64,000 bases of DNA, taken from contig JAWQEG010001323.1 of NCBI GenBank assembly GCA_033782935.1, positions 915,501-979,500 on the forward strand, given 5' to 3'. Under the pieces are notes generated by a model. The model had not been told where the DNA came from. It saw only the letters and a list, made by a program, of their open reading frames with translations, and searched no databases. This document shows, in pieces, positions 50,901 to 61,983 of this stretch. Position 1 is the first letter of the stretch, and each line of letters begins with the position of its first letter. A program made the position numbers and the translations under genes. This DNA is from Petrolisthes cinctipes (lineage: Eukaryota > Arthropoda > Malacostraca > Decapoda > Porcellanidae).

Positions 50901-51455
50901 CATATACTGTCCAGCCCACTCATTATCATCAATCAAATGCCAGCAGTTATGATAATCCAGATTACCCTACATTTCCTCCCAAGGTTTTTAAATTGCTATA
51001 AAAAAAAAATATATGAAATGCTAGACAACATGCTTTAATTAGTAATAACATTTAATCCAGTGCTGTACCATACAAAATGTTGGATATATCTTGCTCCCAC
51101 CACCTCCTCCAAACCGGTCCAATGATCAATGCCTCCTTATGGGAAGCCGAGTCATTATTACATTAGAGTTGCATACATCTCTCTTCAACTTCTAATTCAT
51201 GATCCCTAGTTCTACCTCTTCATCCTTCACTACTGTCAACTTGCTAAAGGAATAGACGACGACAACCACAAATATGAACTGAACTAATCTGGCTTGGCCT
51301 TATGATGGCCCTGGCTAAGTTGGTTATAACCAAATTGTTCTTCCTGAAAAAAATCTGGCTTGAGAATAATAATTGTATGAGAAAGGAAAAAGACTGCTCC
51401 TGTGATAAACTTTTTAAGCTATCAGTCTTGTCATTCAATCAGAGGTGGTGTTAGA
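47990..51455. other. Long AT-rich non-coding stretch
   Basis: No gene recognised. A 26-base block near 50090 (TTTAAGAAATATGTGAGTAG) resembles the pogo transposase at 910-936 and may be a tiny relic. Confidence 0.4.
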
Positions 51456-51456
51456 C

Positions 51457-51592
51457 AGTTGTTGTTGTTGAAGTTCCTCAAGCTGTCTGGCCGAACAGCC
51501 CCGAGTTCCTGAAGAAGGCTATGGCCTGAACCGGGCATTCCCACTGTAGCAGGCAATGCTCTCAGAGAGTGCATGTGGGATAACTGTTAGAC
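51457..51592 (-). repeat. 3' end of the 54.8-57.7-kb LINE family, reverse orientation
   Basis: GTTGTTGTTGAAGTTCCTCA, GCTGTCTGGCCGAACAGCCC and GGCTATGGCCTGAACCGGGC are the inverse of 57640-57750. A 5'-truncated copy of the same family, ending in the same (CAA)n tail. Confidence 0.85.
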
Positions 51593-51801
51593 AGTTATCC
51601 CTCATGCTGCTTGGTAATTCTGTACTAACCATCTCATGCTCAAATATTTACACTGGTCTTAAGATTCTGATACTGTATGTACTAAAATAACAAAGGATCA
51701 ATTGTAACTGATAAGGTTACCAAATAATACAAAAAGTTTACAGCAGTGACAAAAATTGTGATACTGTATATCCCATATCGTTATGGTGCATGTGGGGTTA
51801 A

Positions 51802-51965
51802 CCCTTTATATACTCAGAATATCAAAAGATGATGCAACATGTCTTGCTGCTGAAATGATCATCATTATAGTATGGGCTACTAAAAACTACTTGGGCTATA
51901 TCTAGTCATTCCTTTTGTAGCACTGGTTAGTATTGAGTGTAAAGTAGCATGTCAAGTGGTAACAC
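51802..51965. mobile_element. Second, partial copy of the TTAA MITE
   Basis: TTAA (51798-51801) then CCCTTTATATACTCAGAA; the interior CTTGGGCTATATCTAG and GTAGCACTGGTTAGTA match 568-604. The right end was not found. Confidence 0.65.
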
Positions 51966-53390
51966 ACTGTTCCTAGCTGGCCACGGGCCACATGGACTGG
52001 GATGCCTTTATACTAACCCCTCCTCTCTCCCTCTTCAACCTATCCCCTCTGGGTTGAGTCCACTGTTTTTGGGTGCCATTCCCTCCCTCTTGGCTCTCAG
52101 CCCCCTTTCTACACCACTACCAATCTATAACAGGCCAGGCAGCCAGCCCTCGCCCTCCTTCCTTGAATGTTTGTATCCCTGGAAAGGGATAATCTTTAAT
52201 ATTTGTGTTTTTACTCCATTTATATTCTATTTTATGATTTTTACCCATTCTTTTAACCAAATACACGTGATTTATGCCTTAGAAGTATATATAATATTTT
52301 GCATTGGTCTGTGTTAATTCTGTAATATTAGTTTAAAAATTATGAGTGTTCTGTGATGTTTACCATTCTCACTCATGTGAGAGGGGTACCTTTTTAAAAA
52401 TTTGGTATTTGAATGTGCAAAAACTGTTTGTATAGAAAAATAACAGGATTCTGATATGTATTTTATAGCTCTTCATATTTGTAATGATAACATTTTGCAC
52501 TAGTGATAAGTTGAAATATTGGATCTGACTTGCACCTGGGTGGGTAGAAGAGTGAAGAAATTGCCTACTCTGGAGGTTAAAAGTGTGAAAGTAATAGATT
52601 AAACTTGTATAATTTGTGAGACAAAAGGTTTAGTAAGTGGCTGACTGATAAATGGAAAGACTACAGGAATGGCAACACAAACGCTTGCATGAATTTTTGC
52701 TTAGAATGCATGTCACCATTGTACCGAGTCCTAAATTACTGTATTTAACTTAGATTTGATTCCTAAAGTGGTATGATACTCAACGAATATCACATGAATG
52801 GCTCAAAAAGTAACATCCGTATTGTAATTCATGTATGGCTAAAACATACATCAGTCTTTAATATTGAAGAAGATCCTGTGATGTCAATGACTAACTAAAA
52901 GTAATACCATGTCTGCTATAATATCCAGGTTCATAGTTTATTTATTAGTATTTGTTTAATAGGGGAGGTGGCTGCCTTGGCTGTGTCTTACATTTTATTG
53001 AATGCAAGTAAAGAAATTTGGAGTGGTGGTAATCTACTCAAATATATTTGTGCCTTATTCCAGTTATTGTTTGAATTTTTGTACTTTTATTGCCTTTGCA
53101 GTTTTCTGTACTGAAATGTTAAATATGTTATTTGCCAGTTTTATGAAAGTGGATGTGCTGTATGGCATCATATTAAATTTGTTGCTGGCAAACGATGTTA
53201 AATAAATATGGTACAGTACTTTGGTTCTTCATGTCTGTTTTACTACTGAATCCTCATAAACTTACAGGAAACTATTAGGATAGGTAACTACTTGTACAGT
53301 ACAAGTATACTCCATTTTTTTAACCTAGTGAAACTGTACTGATATTGGCTTCCTCCTGACAATCCTAGACAAAGAAAAAATGTACTACAT
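51966..53390. other. Non-coding stretch
   Basis: No gene recognised. AAATAAATATGG near 53202 is a possible polyadenylation signal on the + strand. Confidence 0.35.
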
Positions 53391-53392
53391 AC

Positions 53393-53487
53393 CTGTACAG
53401 TAGTGTATAAAGTGATTGAGAAAATTTTGTCCAATGAATCATCCCTTTCTCGATCTTGGTTAGCATCAGCTGAAGCCATTCTAGTGA
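53393..53487 (-). CDS. Candidate coding exon (29 codons from ATG)
   Basis: On the minus strand ATTATTTTACAG precedes and GTATGT follows a 95-bp block whose ATG at 53479 opens MASADANQDRERDDSLDKIF and SITLYTTVQ, ending in phase 0 at the donor. Good splice signals and a coding-like composition, but the protein is not recognised and no partner exon was found at lower coordinates. Confidence 0.3.
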
Positions 53488-53689
53488 CTGTAAAATAATC
53501 CCTTTGACACATTAGGGTTGATTAACACGATACTTGCAAGTAAACGAGCAGTATCCTGACCTTCATCTCACCATCACAGGATGAAAACAGCATATATATA
53601 TATATACTGTATATTTATATATTACTGACATGTCAAATGTAGCCTATCTGACTAGTTCAAAAATAAAATAAAATATCAGTTACCTGATT

Positions 53690-53830
53690 GTTCTAATTCT
53701 TTTCCACTTTCAGACCACACCATAGCCTATTTCACATTGTGCTATAGTCTCTGTGGGTCAAGTCATAAAGACACTTGTGGTTCTGTACAAGTGCAATCAA
53801 TTTTTCCTCGTCCTTCTTCAACAACAGTGC
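53690..53830 (-). pseudogene. MADF-domain remnant
   Basis: The minus strand reads LLKKDEEKLIALVQNHKCLY then DLTHRDYS; after a frameshift, AMVWSESGKELEQS. 'KLI.LV..H..LYD..H.DY' with a following 'W....KEL' is the MADF (Myb/SANT-like) pattern, used by transposon-linked and transcription proteins. It has a stop upstream and a frameshift, so it is a relic. Confidence 0.55.
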
Positions 53831-54630
53831 AATTTAGACTGAGGCAACTCAGCTGGGGCTGGTATGTAACCATGCTGGTCGCCTGTTCACACTATCCAGC
53901 ACGTACAGGATCTGGACCTGAACGTTTCTGGACAGACAGAGCAATATACTCTCACCGAGAAATGTGGCAGACAACTATCGGTGATGGTGTATTGTGAATG
54001 CAACAATGGTTATACCACTGAATGATATTTTGTCGGTCCGGAATGATACATTACTTGTCAGGGAGGTTACATATAGTGTGAATCAGCTCAAATACAAATG
54101 ATCACAGTAACTCATGTTAAGTAAGAAATTAAATACTTCAGTCATAGCAGTATTGTAACTTACACAAATGGCAATACAAACTGCATAATTCACACTGCAA
54201 CAGTCACTGGTAGACAGGGACCAGGCAGGATGAGATGGATGTCTTTAAACAGTAAACCCCAAAGACACTGTTTTAGTTAATTAGTGTACATTATTATACA
54301 TCATCTAACTTGTTAACTGATGTAGCCTTACATTACAGCTGTAATAAAATTTGCATTATTCTAAATTGTATGGAAAAAATTTAACTAGATAACACATAGG
54401 AGCATAAGGCAATGCTATTTTAGTAAACAGCCTACTCAAGCCATCTTTGTGGTGTTGTGAGAACCCTGTGACAATCGATCTTTCATTGAACTTGGGCAAG
54501 AAAATTGGGCTCTTTGTGTATACTGTGTAGAAGTTGAAAGTCTGTAAAGTGGAAGAAGCATTATCATTAAAAGTACAGATGTTATTACTTCACATTACCA
54601 ATATTCTCTTTATGGATAACTATTCAAGGG

Positions 54631-54781
54631 TATCCAAAGTGACCGTTACTACAAAAATATATATTCAGACTACAAATAAAACCACTATAGATAATAACTT
54701 GATTAACCATAGTGGTTTCATTTGTAGTCTGAATACATATTTTTGTAGTAACGGTCACTTTGGATAATAACTTGATTAACC
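54631..54781. repeat. Hairpin and direct repeats at the 5' junction of the LINE
   Basis: Arm 54631-54689 (TATCCAAAGTGACCGTTACT..) and arm ~54708-54766 are inverted copies with about two base differences. GATAATAACTTGATTAACC occurs in the loop (54690-54708) and again after the right arm (54763-54781). ACTTGATTAACC occurs a third time after the LINE tail (about 57748-57759). Confidence 0.9.
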
Positions 54782-57727
54782 GGACTCATCACCCTAGTCC
54801 ATAAATCCCTTAATTATATTGAAACCAGTGCCGAACTCAAATCCCTCCTCCCTCACCATGACACCACCACAGAAATTCAAAGCATCAAAGTCCGCACTGG
54901 GAAATCATCCAATATTACAATAGTTAATTTATACATCCCCCCTCAAACTAGCCCAACAGTTCCCCAAAACTTCTCCCCCCAGCTCCATCAAATCACCAAC
55001 AAACCTGACCTCATCCTGGGTGGTGATTTCAACACCAAGACGTCGGCCTGGTATGTCAACAACCCCGACACAGACAGAGGGCTTGAAATCCTTGCACAAA
55101 CTGACAACGTCATTCCATTAAACAACCCACATCAACACACTCATATTCCTCACCAAGCCCTCTTCCAACCATCCTCTCCTGACATATCCTTTTGCTCTCC
55201 CAACCTTGCCCCCAGAACATCATGGAGAGTGGTCAGAACCCTCAGCTCTGACCACCTTCCAATCATAATCACCACTAAAACAAGAATCACCCCAGTTGGC
55301 CACAGACACATACACAAATTACAAAAGTGCCAACTGGGAAGCCTTCACTATGGAAACAGAACAACACTTCGAAACACTGAACAGTACACCCATCACAAAT
55401 ATCAACACAGCTGTTCAAAAATTCAATACAATTATACAAAACGCAGACAAACAGCACATCCCTAGAGGTAACAGAAGAAAACACAACCCCAACTTTACAA
55501 CAGAAATTCAAGACCTCATCAAACAACGTGACACACTTAAACACACATCCCTAACTCCTCTTACACAACACACAATAAACCAAATACAAGCACTAAATAC
55601 ACAAATAAGCAACAAAATCAAAGAACAAAAAACACTTAACTGGCAAATCTTTGTCAACACACTCAACCACACAACCAACACCAGCAAACTCTACAAAACA
55701 CTAAACAGCATCACACTGTCCAACAGCAACACTACACAATCACATGCAGCCATCACAACAACAGACACTATACCCTCTAACAAACAACAAGCAAACACAC
55801 TCATCCAACATTTTTTGCACGTCAGCCACCTTCACCCTCACCCTGAAGACAGACAAATCATTAGACGCAAGAGACGTTTCCCCACTGACTCAGACTATAC
55901 ACCATTCACAAATCATCAGACAAATCACATCATTCACAACATAAAACACTCACCTGCCTGTGGTCCAGACAACATCAGTAACATACACCTTAAACACCTT
56001 GGACCACAAGGCATACAAGCACTCACTAACATAGCAAACTACAGCTACTCACACAACACATTACCCAACATCTGGAAACATGGAAACATCATCACCATCC
56101 CCAAACCCAACAAAGATCCCACACTACCCTCATCACACCGTCCCATCACCCTCCTTTGTACCCCCTCCAAAATCACTGAGCGCCTCATCATTAAACTAAT
56201 CACACCACACATCCCCCTTGCATCTTCACAACATGGCTTCAGGAACCACTACACTCAACAAACACCCTTCTTACAGACCTCACACAAAGAATTTTTGATG
56301 GCATCAACTCAGATAGACCCCCACACAGAACACTCTTAGTTACATTGGACATTAGTAAAGCATTTGATGCCATCCCCCGCCACAACCTCACAAACAAAAT
56401 ATACAACACAAACATGCATAATAACACCAAAAGATGGCTGGCCAGCTTCTTGGGAGGAAGAATAGCCCATGTTACATTTGCTGGTCAGTCATCTAACATT
56501 AAAAACTTCACCAATGGTGTCCCCCAAGGTTCTGTACTCTCACCCACCCTTTTCAACCTATACATGCACGACATACCAACACCCCAGGCACTACAAATAC
56601 ACATAGCCTCCTACGCAGACGACATAACACTCACATGTACACACAGAAACGCAGACACAGCCACTCTCATCCTCCAACCCTACCTCAACACACTTAATGC
56701 CTGGTTCACCACAAACAGACTTAAAATAGCACCCACCAAGTCAACTGTCACCCTTCTCACCAACTGGAACGCAGAACACTGCTACACACCACACCTCACC
56801 ATAAACAACACACCTGTACCACACACACACACACCCAAAATACTTGGCATAACATACAATACATCCATGACATTCAAACAACATATCACGGCCATCAAAA
56901 ACAAATGCATGCAAAGACTTAAAGCCCTCAGATCACTTGCCAGCACAACATTCGGACACAACAAAGAAACCACAACCACAGTATACAAACAATATATTCG
57001 ATCAGTGATGGATTATGCAAGCCCTGCCTGGGCTTCAAACCTCACTGAGACTTATCACAACACCCTTCAAACCATACAGAACAGAGCCCTAAAGACAATC
57101 ACAGGCTGCACAGCTCCCACACCTACAGACCACCTACACTATGAAACCAAAGTCCTCAAAATCAAGGATCACCTTGACATGAGAGGCACACAAACACTTG
57201 CTGCAGCCTCCACAAACCCACACCATCCACTACACTACATGGCACAACACCCACACATGCCAAGGAACATCAAAACAACACCCAGTACACGATACCATAC
57301 ACAAATACTATCATCTCTTACACCCTGTCTACCCCAAACCAATCTCCAGAAACACATCCATACTCAAATCACTCATCAGTCCATCCAAACACTCAAAAAC
57401 AACACTCAGCTGCATGCACGACCTCCTGACATCCACCCATCCGAATCCTCCCTTCCCCGTGAGGACAGAGTCCACCTGGCCAGGCTGCGGTGTGGCCACC
57501 ACCCGGCCCTTCTGACATACCAGAAGAGGCTGGTTGGAGCCATTGCGGATGCCTATCCGGGATGCAACACAGCACCCCATTCTATTAAACACATTATTGA
57601 AGACTGCAACGCACACAACCACACTCGCCAGCAACACAACATACACTCTCTGAGGGCACTGTGGGAAAGCCCGGTTCAGGCCATGACCTTCCTCAGGAGC
57701 TCGGGGCTGCTCGGCCAGACAGCTTGA
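54782..57727 (+). pseudogene. LINE ORF2: endonuclease (partial), RT, C-terminal domain
   Basis: Endonuclease end: VNLYIPPQTS, LILGGDFNTKTSAW, SSPDISFCSP, LSSDHLPIII (54930-55270). A frameshift near 55285 leads to the frame ending at 56339 (ACGPDNISNIHLKHLG, HGNIITIPKPNKDP, HRPITLLCTPSKITERLI, ASSQHGFR). Another near 56250 leads to 56345-57727 (LDISKAFDAIPRH, GVPQGSVLSPTLFNLYMHDI, SYADDITLTCT with the YADD site, LGITYN, MDYASPAW). The C-terminal part LPREDRVHLARLRCGHHPAL and CNTAPHSIKHIIEDC is a zinc-ligand-like tail found in several LINE clades. Two frameshifts and loss of the 5' end make it inactive. Clade not assigned. Confidence 0.9.
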
Positions 57728-57747
57728 GGAACTTCAACAACAACAAC
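54782..57747 (+). mobile_element. 5'-truncated non-LTR retrotransposon with (CAA)n tail
   Basis: The unit carries the distal part of an APE endonuclease and a reverse transcriptase plus C-terminal domain. It ends TTGAGGAACTTCAACAACAA and is flanked by ACTTGATTAACC target duplications. No RNase H was seen. The + strand is strikingly rich in A and C and poor in G. Confidence 0.9.
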
Positions 57748-58179
57748 AACTTGATTAACCTAAATACAGTAGTGTTTGGCTTCTTTTCTAAACTGACATT
57801 CACTTACACATGTTCTACCAATAATTCCATCTAGTACTGTACTATACATTTACGCCTGTCAATCTTTGAAATAGTGTCAAGCAAGGTGTACTGGTCACAT
57901 TTGTACCCCATTTATTATCTCCAGGTTCCTATATAGAGAGGACGGACAATGAGGATGGCAAAGGTGGGAATGTGAGTGTGTATAATTTATTATTATGTAC
58001 TGTGCATGAATAGTGAGAGTACAGTACATTGCTTTGTAGTACTGTACTGTATATATATACTGTACAAGTACAATAGCTGACGAATTTACACCACAAATGG
58101 AATCCAAGGGAAATACAAACATGGAGCCTCAAGCTTTCATCTATATTTCAAGACATTTTCAAAAAGAATAAAGTTCCTT

Positions 58180-59115
58180 TCTTTTAAGATACCTTGAACT
58201 GGAAATGAATTCCATTAGAGCTTCACCATATAAAAGTTGTTCAACCAGCAGGATAGGATTACCATTCATTGGAATCTCTTCCAGTCTTGCACAAGTTCTT
58301 TTGCTTCGTCCATTCTTATTCCATACTTTCTTACATAATCCTTCACCATACCATACCATTTTCTCCTAGGCTTTCCCCTTCTGTTTTGTTCCTCAAAAAA
58401 ACTTTTTTTACTACTCTTGTATTATTTATCATTTGCACAAGACCATAATTATTATCTCAGAACACGTTCCTCTTTTCTTTGATCAAATGATTTGCTCATA
58501 CTACACCTTTCATGGATTTCAGTTTTCCTCACCTTGTCAATTCTTCAGACTATACTCATGCATCTCTAAGGTTTCACAACCATATGAGAGTGGGGAGATA
58601 AACATGCCTTCATGATTAAGTAATCCTCTTGTAGCTACTGTACTTAACCCTCTAGTTCTAACCACTGCTTTCATCACACCTGCTACTTTTCTCCTTTTCT
58701 ATTCTATATTCCACTATCTTTCCATGTTTTCTTCTCTTATACAATAATTCCCAAGGTACTTGAACTCCTCAATATCTTCCAGAATTTTACAATCCACTTC
58801 CACATTGATCACTGACTAGCCCAACCTTTCTATTATCACCACCTTGTTATTTCCCACATTAACCTGTAAACAGCGGTGTTCCCACATCTCTGCAAAGCTC
58901 ACCACGAATCTTTCTAAATCTTCCTCATGGCTAACCAACAGCACTGCATCATCTGCATACATCAAGTTTGGCAGAGACCAATTTTCTCCACTCTACAACA
59001 TTTTCATTCCTCTTTTCAATAATCTTGCCTTAACCTTTTGCATCACTCCATCCATGTACACATTGAACAACCATAACAAACACTTTCAATAAACCATAAC
59101 AAACATTTTTAATAA
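58180..59115 (-). pseudogene. LINE RT and C-terminus fragment
   Basis: The minus strand gives YMDGVMQKVKARLLKRGMKM, MYADDAVLLVSHEEDLERFV, LQVNVGNNKVV, ILEDIEEFKYLG and, further on, GKPRRKWYGMVKDYVRKYGI with MDEAKELVQD. This is RT motif C (YADD), the primer-grip-like KYLG block and the usual C-terminal 'GRPR.RW.D.VK.Y' segment, in order but with many stops and frameshifts. Confidence 0.75.
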
Positions 59116-59159
59116 AATTATTCACAGGTTGTCTATTACAATATATAAATGCTCATATA

Positions 59160-59817
59160 AGGGTTGTATCCTTAGAATGGGAAGAAAGTAGGCTACTCAA
59201 GATTACTAAAAGAGGATTGAAAATGAAATGGGGGCATTAAATAGGAAGAGAAGAGAGCAATGAAGGGTAGACAGGTCATAGGATCACTGGGGAGGATTAT
59301 GAAGGGTAGAAGTGTGAGTATGGAAGTGAAAAGGGGACTACGAAATAGTATTATCCAACCAACACTGACATATGCGTCAGAGACATTGACATGGAGTAGG
59401 GCTCATCAGTATAGGATAGGTGCAGTGGAAATGAGTTACTTGAGAGGAGCATGTGTAGTTTCTAGGTGGGATGGAGAAAGTAATGAGAGTGTGTATGAGA
59501 GATGTGGTATGAGTGAGAAGGCAATTGGTATTGAGTGTGGAGTGGTTGAGAGAGTGAAGCGTAATACACTGAGGTGGTTTGGACATGTAGAGAGAATGCA
59601 AGGTAAGGAGTTTGTAAAGGTGTATGGAAGTGAAGTTGTGGGACCTGGTGTGAGAGGCAGACCGCCGGTTAGATGGCAGAACAGAGTTGAAGAGTATGTA
59701 AAGGAGAGAAACATGAGGGGCAGAGTAGGGCTTGACCAAGTAAGGAGGGAGTGTTGGAACAAGGAAAACTGGAGACACTTCTGCCGTGGCAGAACAAGGC
59801 ATCAGAGATATAGATAG
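59160..59817 (+). pseudogene. LINE RT C-terminal fragment (opposite orientation)
   Basis: A 185-codon frame starts GRQVIGSLGRIMKGRSVSME and runs through PTLTYASETLTWSRAHQYR, EMSYLRGACVVSRWDGESNE, NTLRWFGHVERMQGKEF, GPGVRGRPPVRWQNRVEEYV and ECWNKENWRHFCRGRTRHQR. This is the region after RT motif E and the C-terminal tail of a LINE family common in decapod DNA. The RT core is absent, so it is 5' truncated. A GATA microsatellite (59813-59840) follows as its tail. Confidence 0.8.
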
Positions 59818-60120
59818 ATAAATAGATAGATAGATAGATAGACTAATCATGCTGTGCACATACAATTTATTGAAAACTTTTGCTGTGATCATATTCAGTG
59901 AAATTTTCGGAAGTAGTGAGACATTTCATAAGGTACACAGTATTATTGAAAAGTCATAACTGAACCAGGTGTTACTTAATATATTACAGTTAAGTACAGT
60001 ATACAGTAGAGAATAATCTCTGTATTTCTCCCAGTTTCCAATACAGTACACTACCAGATACTCAAACACTGGTAACCCAAAATTTCATGGAATAACTGTA
60101 CTGAGAATATAGATGAATGA
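59818..60120. other. Non-coding stretch, 3' of the BRCT gene
   Basis: Contains the (GATA)n run to about 59842 and otherwise unremarkable AT-rich DNA that could be the 3' UTR of the minus-strand BRCT gene. Confidence 0.4.
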
Positions 60121-60228
60121 TCAAGAGATGTAAGGGGAGGTAGGCTGCCGCTGTTGAAGTTTGATGCTGTCCCAGAGCCAATTGACAGTTACACGCTCAC
60201 CCTTGAACCCTGCTGGCACTGCTGCACT
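60121..60228 (-). CDS. BRCT protein terminal exon
   Basis: 36 codons including TGA; contains the conserved tryptophan helix VNWLWDSI. Confidence 0.65.
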   Translation of the reverse strand, partial: SAAVPAGFKGERVTVNWLWDSIKLQQRQPTSPYIS

Positions 60229-61385
60229 CTGAGGAAATCACATGCATGTTATTTCAAGTGTTTTGAGGTATAATTATTCACAGGTACCAACAGCATACAT
60301 CACCATATCGTTTCCTTTCCTTTCTTTGGTATTACTGTAGTTGTATCAGACAAGAGGCAATATAGGACATTCTCTGCTGCAAAATGGTTAAAACAGAGAA
60401 TAAAATATGTACGGTACCTAACTTGTGAAAGCTATTCACTCTCTAGTTGTTGTGGCATTTGGTCAGCATTGTTATGGAATACCTCATTTATCAAGTTGAT
60501 ATTACACTGTACTGTGTGAACTCTAGCACGAGACCACAATTAGCATAGAATGACTTTTGCAATAAAATACCCTACCTTACAACACAGTTTATTATTTGAG
60601 TACAGGTAGTTTCCCAAATGTAGAAGTGATTAACCGGGTAGATAAAAAATGTGGCCTTACAGATGACAGCCTTGGAAGATCTGTACTGAGTACATGACTA
60701 CGTGTTTGATTGAGTTCAGGTAAGAAGGGAGTAAATGTGTATGTGGAGTCAATAGATATGAGAAATGAATGTCTATGTGAAACGGAAAAGGATGAAAGAA
60801 GACCCTGTACCATGAGGAAGGAGACGAGAGAAGAGGGACACTAGGCACACTGGAAATGAGGGACAGTTGAAGAATTGCTAGGGAACAGCATGGGTCAGAA
60901 GGGGCACAAATACCCTCAAAGTACTGCTCAAATTACCACAGACAATCCCCCTCCCCCTTCCTACAAAGTGCCAATATGGAAGGGAGTATGTATTCGTTTA
61001 ATTTTTCTTATATGTTGCTGTTGTGTTGCCTTACTTATATATAATTGTACAGGTGCTGTTGACTGAGTGCTTTTAATTTCTGTACATTTTCAATCAGTAC
61101 ATATTTTTCATCAATTAATTCAATATCAGCCATCACTAGAGAATGATCCACTTAACTAGCTATTCATGTATAAAAGAACAGTCCAAGATCAATCATATAC
61201 AAATACATGGCTAAATGAAACTGAACAAGGTAGAAGATTTATAACTAAGTAATGGTGATCCAAACAATTTTCTAGTAAAGATTGGTCTGATATGCTCCAA
61301 CAAGGACTCACCTTGTCTGTAGTGATGATGAGGCTGGCCTCAGCTGTCCTAAACTCAGGTACAATTTCGCCCCCATAACTGTTCT
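60121..61385 (-). CDS. BRCT-domain protein, last two coding exons (partial gene)
   Basis: On the minus strand exon 61385-61312 (acceptor TTAACTCAG, donor GTGAGT) encodes NSYGGEIVPEFRTAEASLII and TTDK. Exon 60228-60121 (acceptor TTTCCTCAG) encodes SAAVPAGFKGERVTVNWLWD and SIKLQQRQPTSPYIS, then TGA. Phase is 0 at the junction. 'GG.IV.EF....A.(L/H)(I/V)' followed by 'V...WLWDSI......P...Y' is the second half of a BRCT domain, a phosphopeptide or partner-binding fold of DNA-repair proteins, here at the extreme C-terminus. The pattern resembles the terminal BRCT of DNA ligase III, but other BRCT proteins fit. The upstream exons lie to the right of the window or in it undetected. Confidence 0.65.
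60860..60950 (+). repeat. Dispersed repeat fragment in the BRCT intron
   Basis: GGGTCAGAAGGGGCACAAAT and CTCAAAGTACTGCTCAAATT parallel 19450-19502 and 38095-38150. Confidence 0.45.
61312..61385 (-). CDS. BRCT protein penultimate exon
   Basis: 74 bp, entering in phase 1 of the previous exon; contains the GG turn of BRCT (SYGGEIVPEF). Confidence 0.6.
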
Positions 61386-61763
61386 CTGAGTTAAGGAGTG
61401 GTAGAACAAAGAGCACTACCACCATAACAGAATGTAGATTGAAGCTTAACCAGTACAAAAACAAAAGTTATGAAACTTACCACTTGGAATGAAAATACAG
61501 AACATTAATAATTATAGCAATCAAAGTAATAAGGTATAGGAGATAATAGACATTATGATAGTACAGTACTGTAAATTATTTCCTAATATTAAATTACTAC
61601 ACTCAGTATTGTAGAGGCTATCTGTGGTTGGTAAAGGCTTGCCATCTAGGTATCAGGAGACATAAATTAGGTAATCCGATATAAGCCCTTAATAGGCCTT
61701 GTATGATATCAGTTGTTGATACTTAGTACCTTAACATAGACTATACAGTAATGAACGCATGTA

Positions 61764-61983
61764 CAGTCGGCGGCAAAAGTCATGTCGCCTCACTCAGCAC
61801 ACTTTCAAAGATAACATAAAGGTTAATCATTGAATAAACACATTTACCATACAGAAATACAATATCCAGGGGGTAAATTAATATACATCTCAGTTTTTCC
61901 AGTTTACAAGTTCGTGAAGCTTATATTTCCATACTTACTTCATGACTTGGCAGATGTGGCGACAGGACATTTGCCACCAACTG
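61764..61983. mobile_element. Tc1-type MITE, GGCGGCAAAAGT family, copy 4
   Basis: CAGTCGGCGGCAAAAGTCAT at the left; GACAGGACATTTGCCACCAA then CTG at the right; TA on both sides. 220 bp. The subterminal TGTCGCCTCACTC matches 9402-9564. Confidence 0.85.
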
